Assembly (NCBI GenBank): GCA_021397835.1
Contig: JAJFZO010000566.1
Location: 6,262,001-6,326,000, forward strand
Source of the DNA: Moringa oleifera
Taxonomy: Eukaryota; Streptophyta; Magnoliopsida; Brassicales; Moringaceae
Length of the DNA: 64,000 nt
Direction: 5' to 3'
A program made the translations under genes and the position numbers. The stretch's first letter is position 1. Each line of letters opens with the position of its first letter. Under the pieces are notes generated by a model. That model was not told the DNA's origin. It searched no databases and worked only from the letters and a program-made list of their open reading frames with translations. This document shows, piece after piece, positions 35,174 through 48,079 of this stretch.

Positions 35174-38100
35174 TACTACAACATAAATGGATTTTAGCAT
35201 AATTATTTTAGTTTTTAGTAACAATTATAATTGTTGTTATGATTTTTACTAGCAATTATTCAAAAATAGGCATAATCGGGATTAAAAAAGCCCTATAGCG
35301 ATAATTGTGACGATTATTGTCAAAGATGAAAAATAATTACCTCTAAAAGACTTTATTTAATGACAATTATTAGTGACAATTAACAATTATTGCTAAAGAT
35401 AAATTGACCTTTATTTTGTTCGCGGCAATTAACATATATCGTTAAAAGTAAGTTGACCTTTGTTTTCTTTGCAATAATTAATAATTACCACTATAAGTAA
35501 CTAGATTTAACAGTGTTACCTTTTATATTGTTTGTGACAATTAACAATTATTACTAAAATATTTTATTAGTGGTAATATTTTTTGTTGCTAAATGTTAAT
35601 AATTGCTGTTAAAGACTAAACTATAAATTTGTTAAAATAACTAAAAATTGTTGTTAAAAGGATTATAAATAGTTATATACTTACCATTAATACAATTATC
35701 ATGAAAAAAATTACAAGTTATTATTTATCGATCATGAACAAAAATCACCAAAAAAGTCATTGAGGTGCAATCAATGAATTACTATTATTTATTTTTTTAA
35801 AAATTACAAATTAAAGTATAAAAATTAAAAATTTGTGACTTATAACGACATGTAAACAAAACGAATATACTCATTCATAATTAAAATATTTGTTTACATT
35901 TTATCTTCTTACATAATAAAATATACCTAAACGTCAAATAGTCATTTAATAAAAATATAATTCAAAGCAAAAAGTTCATTAATACTTCTAAATTTAAATA
36001 GTAAAAAATAATATGTTGACTTCATAAAATACCATTTGTCAATTTTCAAGAAATTATGGTTAAATCATAATGTATGACCTGAAAAAAAAAATACATGTAA
36101 GTATCATGCATAAAATATAAGTATGTCACAAGAATAAATAAATAATACTTACCTTGAGAAGGCTCAAACACTAAACATTCGTCATTTTTTTAAACATCTC
36201 TCTGAAAACTGAATGCGTCAGGAATATGTTAAACATAGAAAAAAAAAATAAAGCATAGATTAAGAAAACTATCATGTCCCTCTACTAGAAATATATGATG
36301 AATCTAAAAAGAACTCACAAAATATGTATATGTTCTATGCCAATGACTTTCTCCAACCTCTGGTTACATGTAGTCCTTTTTGCATCAGGCATTAGCCTAG
36401 TCACTTAAAAAGCCAGAGAAAATATGTTGAAATTAAAATTTTAGTAAGATGACAAAGTTGTTAACAATATATTGATGAAATAAACCCAAAAATGCAAAGA
36501 TACACTTATAGTAAGAATTCTAATGGCAATGTCCAATCCTTGCCTCTATTATCTAAGAAGTATTTCACTCTCAAAGGCACATGCTTGATCTAGTATATAA
36601 ATGATCTGCATATTCAATAGAGGAAAGTCTATTATAAATAATGCTTACTTTCCAGCATCATTGATCAATAACATCATCTTCACGCTTTTAAAAGAAATAA
36701 GTGTTTTATCATGTCTATAGAAGGAAAAGAATACCTAATGAATAAAGAAAATAAACAAGAAAAAGAAGTAAAAGTTGAATCTATATTAGCAGCAAAACTA
36801 ACTAAAAGTTTTCACAAAAGTCAAACTTGCCTAGCCACTGGTATCAAGCAAGCGTAAAGCATTCACTTGCCCAAAGTATTCGTGAAGAGATAGAATGACA
36901 ACATTAAAAACACCACATGTAACGTCCTAAGGAATTTCTTTAATGTTGAGGGATCAGGAGCTTGAAGGATGTCCATTAAAAGATGCATCATCTCCGATAC
37001 TCACTCTGTCATGTCTCCTCGACCTTTTTCAAAACCCATCCCTTACAAGCCATAAGAAGGCCTTAAGAGAAAGCAACAAATATGAGGACTTGAATCTATA
37101 ATGCTCTACAAATATGCTACTAAATTTCGTGTGACTACAAATAGATAAAAAATGCAAATAGATAAACATATAGAGAGGAGCTTACACAAATTCAAAGTCA
37201 AAATAAGGTGTATTTAAAGGAAGCTTTTAGATGATCCTTTACCTTAGCTAGAGCTACCAGAAGCATGGATATGCTTTGCTTTCAATCATTCAACATCAAT
37301 GCCCACATATAATCTTTCTTAAACAGCTAGTTAAACTAGATCCTCGTCGCAAATAAATACTAACTGTAAGTTTAATTGAATTATCAAAAAGCGAGAGTAA
37401 GTACAACATATATTCACTATAGACTACAATCTGTAAGATAATTGATGTTTATGATATAACATAGTTAAATTTAATTTGATTTAAAATCATCCAAAATAAG
37501 GCTTCATCCACACAAAGTTACATACCCTTTATATTTATAAGCTCAACGAAAATTAAGTAAATATTCCAAAGAGTCCTTGTTATGGAAAAATGCCAAAGGA
37601 AAGGTAACAACCGAGGAATTTATCACCATTATCAATCTTTGAAGAGTTGTTAGGATGAGGAAAAGTCATATTGAATGGCTCAAAGTCAAGCTCGAACACA
37701 TAATGGTCATCAAACTTGATGCTCCACAAATACTTAAACACGGTCAATTTTCACTCATGTTCAGGGCCTTAGCATCAATCTTTAATACCACTACACTAAA
37801 TAGCAATATAACATGCCCTAATCCAAGCTACATTTCTCTGAAAAAAGGCTTCAATTAATTAAAATATAATTTACTTTTTAACTAGAAAGAAGTTACAATG
37901 AATGATAAAACTCTTTATAGAACTGTGACATTCAATTGATATATGAACAACTAACTTGATGTATTAGTATAATGAAGAAAAACTTCATAAGTAAAACTTT
38001 CAAAAATAATACAATGGAAGAAAAAATCACCATGGTGGACTTAAGGACCATTGACGAGCTTCTTCCTGGCTTGATCATCGATGATAACATTATCAAGCAC

Positions 38101-39173
38101 ATTTAACAAAGTATGGATTGTAATATCCCTTTCCCTTAAGCTAAATACCTTCAAAATCCAATAAGCAACGGCTAAAACAAGAAATATTGAGGATACGATA
38201 ACTGAAGGAGCTCAATTTTACTCCATAAAAATTTCTCATAACCAAACAATAGTTGACATGATTTAATAAACAAAAAAATAAAATTTATGTGATCAAGTCA
38301 AGGACAAGAAAGAACCTAGAGAAAAGATAAAAGAGTTTGTTACAATGAGTCAATAGTGTCCTCCATGTGCTCTCTCATGCTTGGTACTCGATCGAGCTTT
38401 GCCATAGCTATAGATGAAGAATTATTGGAATTCTAGGAGTTACGGCTTCCCTGTCTTTAATGTAATCGAGCACTAGCAATTAGTGAAACTTTTGTGAGTA
38501 GTTTGATTATTAAAGAGAGATATATGTTATTAGATCAAAGAAGATTCAAAGAGTTCAAGAAAGAAGAAGAAGTTGCAAAAGAGAAATAGAGAACAGAGTG
38601 GTAACACTCTTGCCTTGAATTGTAGAAAATGAAAAAAGTAAATTCATATATATTGTGATACCTTGGTAAAAACATATACAAATCTAATAGGATATTACCA
38701 GCTTATCTAATCTATAACTGACAAATCCCATATAAGTTTAATTGAAACCATAAGGTATTTCCAACTCTGATATATATAGAGACCAACAGGAAGCAATAGA
38801 CAAAATGTATAATCAATGGACAAAATTTTAAAGGCCAACATTAAATCGTATCTTCTCGATCATTAGTTTTATAAAAACACAAATGTTTAATGGTTTTGGG
38901 TTTGTATTGTATAAGTCTTCTATTGGTGATTTTTTTTAATGAATTATTACTTTGATATATGCTCTAAACAATTCTAGGCAATTATAAGTAATAACCACTA
39001 AATGTATATGTTTTGATGAGAAATATTTATAATTGTCATCATATATTTATTAGTTGTGATTATTAAATAAAAATCATTAAAAATGTAATATAAAAATTCA
39101 TATGGTACGTGAAACGGCAATTGTCATAATTATCATTAAATAATTATCATCAAAAAACTATTGTGTTATAGTC
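35174..39173. mobile_element. CACTA-like transposon carrying a sucrose synthase fragment
   Basis: The left end reads TACTACAACATAAATGG followed by TTTTAGCA, close to the common plant CACTA start CACTACAACA. The right end, reversed, reads GACTATAACACAATAG. Both sides have several hundred bases of subterminal repeats with 'caATTAtaATTGttg' and 'GTGACAATTA' motifs (35200-35660 and 38900-39170). No transposase is seen, so the element is non-autonomous. The flanking triplets are ATA and TTA, matching at only two of three, so the target duplication is not secure. The interior is a sucrose synthase pseudogene on the minus strand. Confidence 0.65.
36315..38405 (-). pseudogene. Sucrose synthase 5' gene fragment, intron-containing
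   Basis: Minus-strand pieces follow the N-terminal half of sucrose synthase in order. MAKLDRVPSMREHMEDT is at 38405-38343, then TLLNVLDNVIIDDQARKKL (about 38120-38045). DDHYVFELDFEPFNMTFPHP follows (37720-37640), with NKDSLEYL beyond. Next come WALMLND and ALAK before a GT (37310-37240), GMGFEKGRGD with EMMHLLMDILQAPDPSTL (37050-36950), and FNVVILSLHEYFGQ (36930-36840). IIYILDQ with EILLR and RQGLDI are at 36610-36520, and RLMPDAKRTTCNQRLEKV with IEHIHIL at 36412-36320. The pieces are separated by intron-like DNA, so this is a genomic copy, not a retrocopy. It stops at about residue 330-340 of a roughly 800-residue family, before the main glucosyltransferase region. Stops and frameshifts are frequent. 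The active enzyme interconverts sucrose plus UDP with UDP-glucose plus fructose; this copy cannot. Confidence 0.85.
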
Positions 39174-40860
39174 TTACAGACATTTCAAAATTTTTGAGCA
39201 TAACAATATGCAAAATAAAAATTATATATTAATGTTAAAAATAAGAAAGAAACCTGGCAAATGTTTGGAAGAATCCGTAATCATTAAATATCTACAACTA
39301 AAAGGTCTACATGAAGCGATCCCCGTACACTAAGGCTATCACTTTGGCTTTAAAAAACGAAAAAAAAAAAAAAAGTCCACTTAACTTCAGCATCACATCA
39401 AGGTGAAATATCTTTATAAGTCGAATCCATGCCTGTTTTGCTTATGTTTCACTTTAGTTAATGAACCAAATCACATGGTCTAATCACATGAAAGGAATTA
39501 CATGGGCCTGCCACACATGGTAAAATTAGGTGACTGTCACATGGGCTATGAAGGTCAGTGTAGAGTGCAAAGGACGGGCTCTCACGTGGGGTCACGTGAC
39601 ACTGTCAAAAAGCACTAACAGGACACAGAGACATGGGAGGTGAGAAGAAGATGGTTTTGTATGGCAAAGAGCACTTTTCTCGTAACAAGGGACCACAATG
39701 TTCCACATGACACTTAATGCAAAGTTGAATTAAAATGTAATACATTTTTCACCACCTAAACCAAATACAGAGAACTTTTTTTTTTATAAATATAAAAACA
39801 AAAATGGTGAATTGTACTTTCTTTTTCATTTTAAATTTTTCGTATTTGTTGGATAATTAAATTGTATATTTAATTTTTAATTTGATTAAATTAAACTTTA
39901 ATGATTATAAAAAATTGAAAATATTTTTATTTTTAAAATGAATCAAATAAGTTATAAATTTTATTTTCAATCAATTTTTAATTTATAAATTATTAACTAA
40001 ATATTATATAAAAATCTTAAATTATATATCTTATATTAAGAAATGAGATGTTCAAAAATTACAAATTAAACATTAAACTAAACTTTATAGAAATGTTTAA
40101 ACATTAGGGATTTTTAAATTAAAAATTTTATACAATAGATTTTAATTTGAAACTTTTTAAATATGTAAAAAATATTTAAAATACCATCAAAAAATAATTT
40201 TAAAATTTCATAAAATTTGAAAATAATTTTTAAAAAATTAAAATATAAAAATTTGAAAAAAAAATCATAAAATTGATTTATGAATCAAAAATTATTCAAA
40301 ATTTAAGATTAATGAACCCAATAGCGAGTACAAATTTTATTTTTATTTTTAAATATTTTAATAATAAAAATATTTTAAATTTTTTAAATTTGTTTGAGCC
40401 AAGATTTAATTTAATCTAAATTAATATTTTAAAATTTTATTTGTCATTTTTAGACATTAAAATTTATTTGATAAAATATGATATAGTTTAATTTTTAATA
40501 TTTAAAATTTTTAAATTTTTTTATGATTATAGTTTAGATTTTTTTATTATTAAAAAAATTTTAAGTCAAAATTTAAAACATAAAATTTTTAAGTTTGTAA
40601 TATAAAATTTTTTAATTTAAATATTTTAATATTTTAAAATAATTAAAATAAATTAAATTAAAATATTAAATGCATAATTAATTTAATTAATATTTAAAAT
40701 ATAAAAAATTCTTCACAAATTTTTTTTGAAATTTATTTTTTAAAAATTAATAACTTTTATTGGAATTTAAATAAACTAATAGACTCAGAAAATAATAAAT
40801 AATAGACTTGACAAACCGTTGTCGTACGGAATTCATATGACTTCCGTCCGGCCCACCATG
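39174..40860. other. AT-rich intergenic DNA, no gene seen
   Basis: From about 39770 to 40800 the sequence is extremely AT-rich with 'aaaattttaaa' palindromes. The stretch 39450-39760 has normal composition and a CACGTGGGGTCACGTGAC segment near 39582, but no coding frame. Confidence 0.55.
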
Positions 40861-40874
40861 CTCCTTATCTCGTC

Positions 40875-40880
40875 CACGTG
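40875..40880. promoter_or_regulatory. G-box (CACGTG) upstream of the TPR-like gene
   Basis: A perfect CACGTG lies 335 bp before the ATG, and a second copy is at 40996-41001. G-boxes bind plant bZIP and bHLH factors. A role here is inference from position only. Confidence 0.4.
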
Positions 40881-41141
40881 GTAGCGCCACGTCCCTCAAT
40901 CACAATCTTCTCGTGGCGCAAACTCTCACAAGAGAGAGAGAAGAGAGAGAAAGTTCATAGAGCAGTGAGTCGCCCACCCATGCTTTACGGCTACTCACGT
41001 GCACTCGATATCAAGCTCTCTCTTAGATCGATCTCGTCACTACATCTAACGGTCAACAATCAAGATTGAAGACACAATTGGCAATCTAGTCAAAAAGTCA
41101 GCGTATCTTAACGGGGTACATTCAACTATATCTGTAGCTTA

Positions 41142-41152
41142 TTATATATAAA
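41142..41152 (+). promoter_or_regulatory. TATA box of the TPR-like gene
   Basis: TATATATAAAG lies about 65 bp upstream of the ATG at 41215, a standard plant TATA placement with a short leader. Confidence 0.6.
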
Positions 41153-41214
41153 GCCCTGACGTCTTACTGCCAAGTGGTTTTCCTGCTAGCAAAGCAGGTA
41201 CTAAACAGCCAGCC

Positions 41215-42511
41215 ATGAAGGCTCTTCTCTTGAGAACGGGTTCAGTCCCGGTTCGTCATCCGTTTCTCTCTGGTTCTCCGAAGGCCTCTCTCTCCCGTCA
41301 TGGCTCACTCACAGGAGCTTTCTCCGGCGAGAAAAACACTGTTAACTCTCACAAGATTTCTCTTCATTCTGAAAGCGATTGCCCTTCCGTGAAGGGAGCC
41401 CGGCTATCTCGATCGAGAAGTGAAGTCATTAGATCGGAGAGGAAGGCATACGGAGGGTCTTCCAAGCATACCGGAGCTGGATCACTGTCTTTTCCAGCGA
41501 ATATACCGGAGGAGGATGATTTAGATGGTTCTGGACCGCTGACTTTGAAGAAAAGCGGTGTCAGTTTAGGAATCTGTCCGGAAAGCGGCATTCCGTTAGT
41601 AGAGATAGGGTTTTCCACCAACGGATTTGGAAAAGGTTCTGGTGACGGTGGTAATGACGGAAACGTGAAGGTAGGCAGTGGAAATGGAGACAAGAGCAAC
41701 CTTGGCGATTATTATCGAGAAATGTTGAAGTCAAACCCTGATAATCCACTTCTCCTAAGAAACTACGGCAAGTTCTTGTACGAGGTGGATTAATCTATCT
41801 GCTCTGTTTTTTTCTTCTTTTCTGCTTCTGCGCTCATAAATCTACACTAATCGCATCATAATCTGATTGATTGGTGGTGTGATTACTGCTTGCGGTTCAA
41901 AGGTAGAGAAAGATGCTGAGAGAGCTGAAGCATACTACGGGAAAGCGATATTGACGAGCCCCGGCGACGGCGAGGTGTTGGCTCTGTATGGGAAGTTAAT
42001 ATGGGAGACGCAAAGAGATGAGAGCAGAGCAAAGTCTTACTTCGACCGAGCTGTTTATGCTTCTCCTGATGATTGGTACTCTCTTTCACTCCTTTCCTAA
42101 ATTAAGCATATTTGTTCACGCCAAATTCTTTGCTATTTTCTTTTCGGCCTCTCATTATCCTGACAACATCACCTTTTTGCTATCTCCATGTTGATTTGAC
42201 TGGTATTCTCCAAACAGATTTTCCATTTGATTTCTTGATGTTATATATAATCAAGGTCAATAAGCCTTCTTGTTTTTGTGGAAAAAAATGCTTAAATTGA
42301 TTTATGAGAATTAACTTAAACATGTAAGTGTGATTGTTGTGCAAATTTTCTTGTCAACCAAACAGAGAATAAGGCGAATGAATTGTGTACTATGTGCAGT
42401 ATGGTGTTAGGATCATATGCACACTTTATGTGGGAAGCAGATGAAGATGAAGATGAAGAAATGGAAGGCCCAACGGAGGCCACAACCGCTGCTATGGTTT
42501 CTGCATTTTAG
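41215..42511 (+). CDS. TPR-like superfamily protein (3 exons)
   Basis: The exons are 41215-41784, 41903-42075 and 42400-42511. They join in frame with GT-AG borders into 284 residues. Residues 1-110 are Ser/Arg-rich and probably disordered; a Gly/Asp-rich linker follows at about 135-165. From about 168 on come helical repeats with the TPR-like pattern: YYREMLKSNPDNPLLLRNYG, AEAYYGKAILTSPGDGEVLA and AKSYFDRAVYASPDDC. The C-terminus is acidic (EADEDEDEEMEG). This layout is that of a plant-specific TPR-like family, probably a protein-protein interaction scaffold. Its partner and process are not known to me. The start is the first ATG after a well-placed TATA box. Reading on past the first donor would stop after two codons, which supports the splice. 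Confidence 0.87.
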
Positions 42512-44837
42512 CACAAAACAATGAGAAAAGCTCTGGTGAAGGATGGCATTACTAAAATTAACTTTAATAATAACAAGGTAGTAATTAAGTATGCAATTAC
42601 GTGGCTAAAACGGCGAGAGATTGCTTTGTTAATTCTGCCCCACATAATTACCAGTGGCTTTGACAATTAAGGTTACTCCTACTCTGTTATGTTCTTCAAT
42701 GTAAATATGATAAAATTATCCCTTTGTAGTACTACCTCTATTTGCTTTTTAGGCAAATTGCACTCCATATAGACTCTTTCTCTATTTAATCTTCTTTTTT
42801 AATACATCTATTATGTTAATTTCATCTTTCATATGCAAGAAATCAAGCATTGACCATTTCTTTTCATATTTTTCTTCTTCTTACAACTTGATGGTGTAAA
42901 AATCAAGTTTCCAGCACATTCTCTAAGGATTAGAACAGTGAACTTTTTTTCTTTTTTGGTTGAGCTAATCTCTTAGTTAAATCTTAATTCAGCGGAGAAA
43001 TTGTATCTTCTTTAGAAAAGTAACAATATTGATGAAGCAATTCAATAAAAAGATTTGCTTGTTTCAATAATTAAAGCGGAACAAAGAAAGGTCTAATCTT
43101 TTAGTTACCTATTTGATATTTCACCTATTTCATGTCAATGGATATAACATAATATTATCTTGAATTGTATGATATTATAAATTATTTATTTAATATTTAC
43201 TTTTATAGATTATAAAAGTTAAAATATTTTTATATTATTTAATAATATAAGTATTTAGCAGAATGAAATTTAGAGCTTAATTCTTATGTCATTAACTTAA
43301 TTAGATCAAAATTTTCTTGTATTGAGTTTTTTAATAAAAAATCTTTCTATAAGGTAACATGTTATTATAAAAATAAAAATAAATAAATAAATCTAATTTT
43401 TATAATTTATTTTACTAGATTCATTCGAACCATCATTTTTTCAAAAAATCCATACAAACCAAATTAATAAATATTTTGATTTTATTAATTTTTATATTGT
43501 TGAAATACTTACGACGAGAGATTTTTCCTTTTGTTATATTATCAATAAGCTTAATAATTTAATCAAAAGATATTAAAATTGTGCCAAATTTTTTATTAAA
43601 AAAACATTAACACTTCCTACTCTATTTTGTTTCTGATTGTCGTTATCCTTATCTCGCCATTAATCGCATTACACAATTGTATAGTTCAACGATCTAATAC
43701 CGACATGTTTGAGCTTCATTACATAAATTTAGCTTAAGTCCTATCCTTCTTATCATCTATTGTTGTCTATATTTTCTTCTATAATTTTGTTTTCCTCTTG
43801 AAACATAAGTTGCTCTCTTATCGAACACCCATTATCCTATTGGTGACACATCCCATCCACAACATACACTGCCATAGACATGGTTAATGATTGTTGTTGT
43901 TTAATTTCGTATTAATTAACATAATGTTATCCACCTTTATGGTTTTTTTGATAAATTTGATATATATTTGATTCTTATTATGTTGTAAATATTATTTATT
44001 TGTTACTTTTTTTAATAAATTTATTTATAAAATACTTAAAATCAATATATTATATATATTTTTGGTGAACTTAAAATTTAAAAGTTTAGTAACTCATGCA
44101 CGATGAGTTATAAACAATTATTTTCATTATGCATAATATTATTAGATTCACGTGACAACGTTCATGAATTTATCTATCACATTATTTAAAGCACATTATA
44201 TATATATATATATATATATAATAAATAAACTTGAATATGAAGCCATCACTGTGTCTTTATTTGCGAGAATTGTTTCCATTCATCTCCATAATATCAGAAA
44301 CCCAAAAAGGAAAACCTAAAAATGAAAGTATAGAGTAAACAATACACGGAAGAGCCTCTGAATGTCTGCTCATTTTGGGCATTAGTTAATTTATCATCTT
44401 CTTTTTCTTTTTGGCGTCACATAGCAACCGGGTATTATGATTTGATGCCAAACTCATGTTTTCGTATAGTCCTCTATGTGGCCACTTGCCAGAAAGTGTC
44501 TGAAAGGATGAGAATGCTCATGGACATGTCTGCCTGAAGGTATGGTCCATGGCTTCATTCGCAATAATATATATGATCTGATATAACTCTAAGTGTGGCA
44601 CTTACTCAAGCTAACAGATCACATCTGAAAAGTTTGAGATAAGAAGATCTGTAAAAATACCGAGAATTTTGTCTGCCTTAATCAATATGTGTATAGAATT
44701 TGTTGATCTTGATCCAGCTTGCTAAAAGGTTAATCATCCCTGCTAATGACCTGATGTGAAAGCGGAAATTCTTACATTATATGTTCTTACAGGTTTATTG
44801 CTAAAAGGTCCAGGAAAATACCAAAACATAAATGTCT
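42512..44837. other. Intergenic DNA between TPR-like and beta-glucanase genes
   Basis: The first 200 bp are probably 3' UTR of the TPR-like gene, and the last 200 bp (from about 44640) that of the beta-glucanase gene, which converges on it. Between them the DNA is AT-rich with no frame I would support. A (TA)n microsatellite is at 44197-44222. Confidence 0.55.
44197..44222. repeat. (TA)n microsatellite
   Basis: An uninterrupted run of about 13 TA units. Confidence 0.95.
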
Positions 44838-45973
44838 CTAATGGGTGAACTCAACGGGGTACACCTCTGTCATATCAGGGTAGTACAGACCAAAGTTCTG
44901 TTCCGGCCCTGGAGGCTTCAGATTCTCATTGAAAATGGCAAAAAGGTAAGTCTCGATGCTCCTGCCTGGCCTTCTTGGTGTCCCTGTTGCTCCTGAAACA
45001 TGCTCAATTAGCTTGTTATTGTACATTTGAGCATTGGCGATTGTAGCAATTTCTCCATTTTCTCTGGATGGCCATCCGCTCTCAGATATAACAACGTCCA
45101 CAGAAGCACCGTCTGCTTTCTCCAGGGCAGAATAGACTGCATCAGTTACGGCATCAAACAGGTTCTTGTACCCAAAGTTTCCATCACTCACAATCACTTC
45201 AGAACTGTTGAACAGTGCATAAGGCAAAGGAATGTTTTGTTGGTTGTTTATGTAGGCAAAATAAGGGTACACATTGACCAGGAGAGGGCTCTTGGAGGAC
45301 ACTAAAAATCCCACAATTGATCTCATGGTAGCAATCACATCTTCAGAAAATTGTCCTTGAGAAGGAGGGTATGAATTCCCAAGAACTCCTGTTGAAACCA
45401 CTGTGCTCACAGGAATGTTATCCAGGTTTGCTGCTGCTAAGGCCTGTTTGAGGTTCACCATTGCTGGATACAGATGAACTGCTAACTCACCAGGAATCAC
45501 TTCGTTTCCAGCTGATATACATCGAAAGCTAACAGTTTTTGAATATGGAATTACATTGGTTTGCACCCAGGTTTGCGCAAAGGAGAGATCTTTGCCTAGT
45601 CTTTCCAGGTCCTGGTTTAAGGTTCCCAGGATGACTTCTATTCCTGAGCCTTGAAGAGCCTGAAGTGTGTCCTGATCGGGAGCAAACAGGCGAACTTTGA
45701 GTATGTTTTTGGATTTCAGAAGAGCTATGACTTTGCTAGGTGGTGGAAGGTTGTTCCCTAGCATCCCATAGTTCACTCCAACAACTCCACCTTCTGCAAA
45801 TACATCACGTACAGGTCACTACGTAAAATATCAGATGAAAACAAGAAGCAAAGCAAAATCAACACTTGATATCAGAGTCTGCAGATAGTAAGCAAAGAAT
45901 GAATACCGGCGAGGATATGGAAATGCGATATGAGAAGAAGAACGGCAAGTAGGCAACTCTGAAGCGGAGGCAT
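44838..45973 (-). CDS. Glucan endo-1,3-beta-glucosidase, GH17 (2 exons)
   Basis: Exon 1 is 45973-45907 and exon 2 is 45793-44838; together they give 340 residues. Residues 1-22 are a signal peptide with a hydrophobic LLAVLLLI core. The mature domain starts about EGGVVGVNYG, the usual GH17 N-terminus. The proton donor is Glu120 in SAGNEV and the nucleophile Glu260 in VISESGWPS. FNSSEV gives one likely N-glycosylation site. The length and the end (FGLYYPD...YPVEFTH) show only the catalytic domain, without an X8/CBM43 domain or a GPI signal, so secretion to the apoplast is likely. The enzyme cleaves beta-1,3-glucans such as callose or fungal wall glucan; many relatives are PR-2 defence proteins. 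The intron after the signal peptide is typical for plant GH17 genes. A TATAAAT on the minus strand near 46130 may be the promoter box. Confidence 0.93.
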
Positions 45974-47176
45974 TGAAGCTGTCTCAGGTCTACTGCTCTG
46001 TTACCCTACAGCCAGGAAATGAATGTAGAGTACTAAAAGTTGATAATTGAATGGTGTGAAAGAGATGACTAAGAACAAACGAATCAGTAGTCTTGATCCG
46101 GGCGATGATAACTAAGAATTATTACAATTTATAATGATGGAAGGATAATGACCCAGAAAATGATCTAATATTAATTTAATTGATTCAATCCAAGTGATTT
46201 ATTTCTCTTGATTACCAGATTTAGGAATTTTGATTGATTGATGAATAAATTCTTTCCACGATGAATTAACACTAAAAAAAAAATATTCTCTTGAAAAGTT
46301 TGAATTTTGAGATTCTGAATTAGATTTTGAAGGAGTAGGATGTCCGGATCTGAATTGTATTGAATTTTTTAAAATATAAATATTTGAAAATTTAATAAAA
46401 TTAATAAATAATAATTATATTTTATATTTTATTAATACCATAATTACAAAAATACATTGTATTACTTATAAAAAAAAACTGGGTACGAGATCAAATTACT
46501 ATTTTGACTTATTGTAATGCCATTGTTTGTAATAAGGGATATGTAATAATAGTAAAACATTACCTAATAGTAAAAGTTTGAAGGTTAAATAGTAATTATT
46601 GCCATCAGCTTCTTCCACCATCAAAACATCACACGAGCACGCAACAGTACTGACTTGATTTTTGTAGTATGAGTAGGTTGTCACGTGCCATGTCTGCTTT
46701 AGTTGACTAAATTATTCAATAAAATTTAATTTAATAGCAATTTAATAATTACAAGATTTAAATTGATGAAAATATCATCGATTTATCAATGTAATTAATA
46801 TTTACTTTACATGTTATTTGGATAATGAACTTTTAATGAGAAATTATTAGTTTACAGACGAATTAATCAAATCATGTCAACATGATGAATTCATATAATT
46901 AGAATTAATTTTCTCATGATCAAAATATAATTAATGCAATATAGTCGAATTGCTTTTAACTATTAATTAAATTCAATTTAATGTATCGATTTTCTTAAAT
47001 AAAAAATAAAAATGTTAATTTTATAATTTTAATTTAAGACTTTATCTTTTAGTTTAATAGTAAATAAATATTATAAACTAATTTTACTTATTTATCATGA
47101 TCACATATTTATTAAAGTGATAAATATTTATAAAAAAATATTAAGTGATATTTGATTATCAAAACCTATTTTAGAG
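45974..47176. other. Intergenic DNA upstream of the beta-glucanase gene
   Basis: The stretch 45974-46160 is probably the leader and promoter of the beta-glucanase gene (minus strand). The rest is AT-rich without recognisable coding or RNA features, up to the copia LTR at 47177. Confidence 0.5.
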
Positions 47177-47454
47177 TGTTGTGAAATAAAATAGCATAGA
47201 TTTTACTTAAATATTATATTTAAGATATTTTTTATTAATTAAAAATTATAATATTACATATTTTTAATCGTATATCAAAAGTATTGCCTATTGTGTTTTA
47301 TTTTTATTTTATATCAAGAACTCTAGGTGCTTATTTATATTAATGTCTCTTAACTGTTTATTGTAATACATTATTTGAATATAATAATACATCGATTTTT
47401 TTATTTTTACTCTTTTCATTCTTTTGCTATTATCGTGAAAATTACTCCACAACA
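47177..47454 (+). repeat. 5' LTR of the decayed copia element
   Basis: Starts TGTTGTGAAA and ends near CTCCACAACA. It aligns with 52920-53235 at both ends and in several internal blocks (ACAATATT, ATCGTGAAA). Confidence 0.75.
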
Positions 47455-48079
47455 CATTATAAGTATGAGCCTGTTTTTCAAGTATAACCTTATTCAAATC
47501 CGTCAGACATGAATCAAAATCTAATTTTATTTTTTTAATTTCATTCTTCTTTTAAGCCAATGCAATATTATGAAATGAACTTTACGAGTTAAGGTTTTAG
47601 GTCATCGTAATATTATGAAAAAGAAAGTTTAATTTTTTGATGAAAAATATATAAAAATTTTAAAAAATTAACTTTGAAAATTCTGAAAAAAAAAATCATT
47701 TTAGGCAACAAAGGCATTTGTACCTTCTAAGATTTTTATTTTAACATAAGGATATAAGGGTAATTACAACCCATTTTTATGAAACCTAACAGAGTAATCC
47801 AAGTAGTCATGGGTCACCAAGAACCTGAATTTGATGGCAAGTGGATTAGGTTTCATGTTGCCGCTTACCAATGGAAAAGTCCATTGTTAGGATTAAATTG
47901 AAAGGTTTTGAAACTTTTAAGGTTGAAAAAGTAATTTTTCCTAAATTCAAACGTTAAATTAAAAATTTTAAAATTTTGGCCAGGATATATCTTTGAGACC
48001 AAATGGTTGCCTTGAGTGATTTTAATGTCCTTTTGACACTTATCAAATTATACAATCTAACTATGAAGGGCTTTAAATT

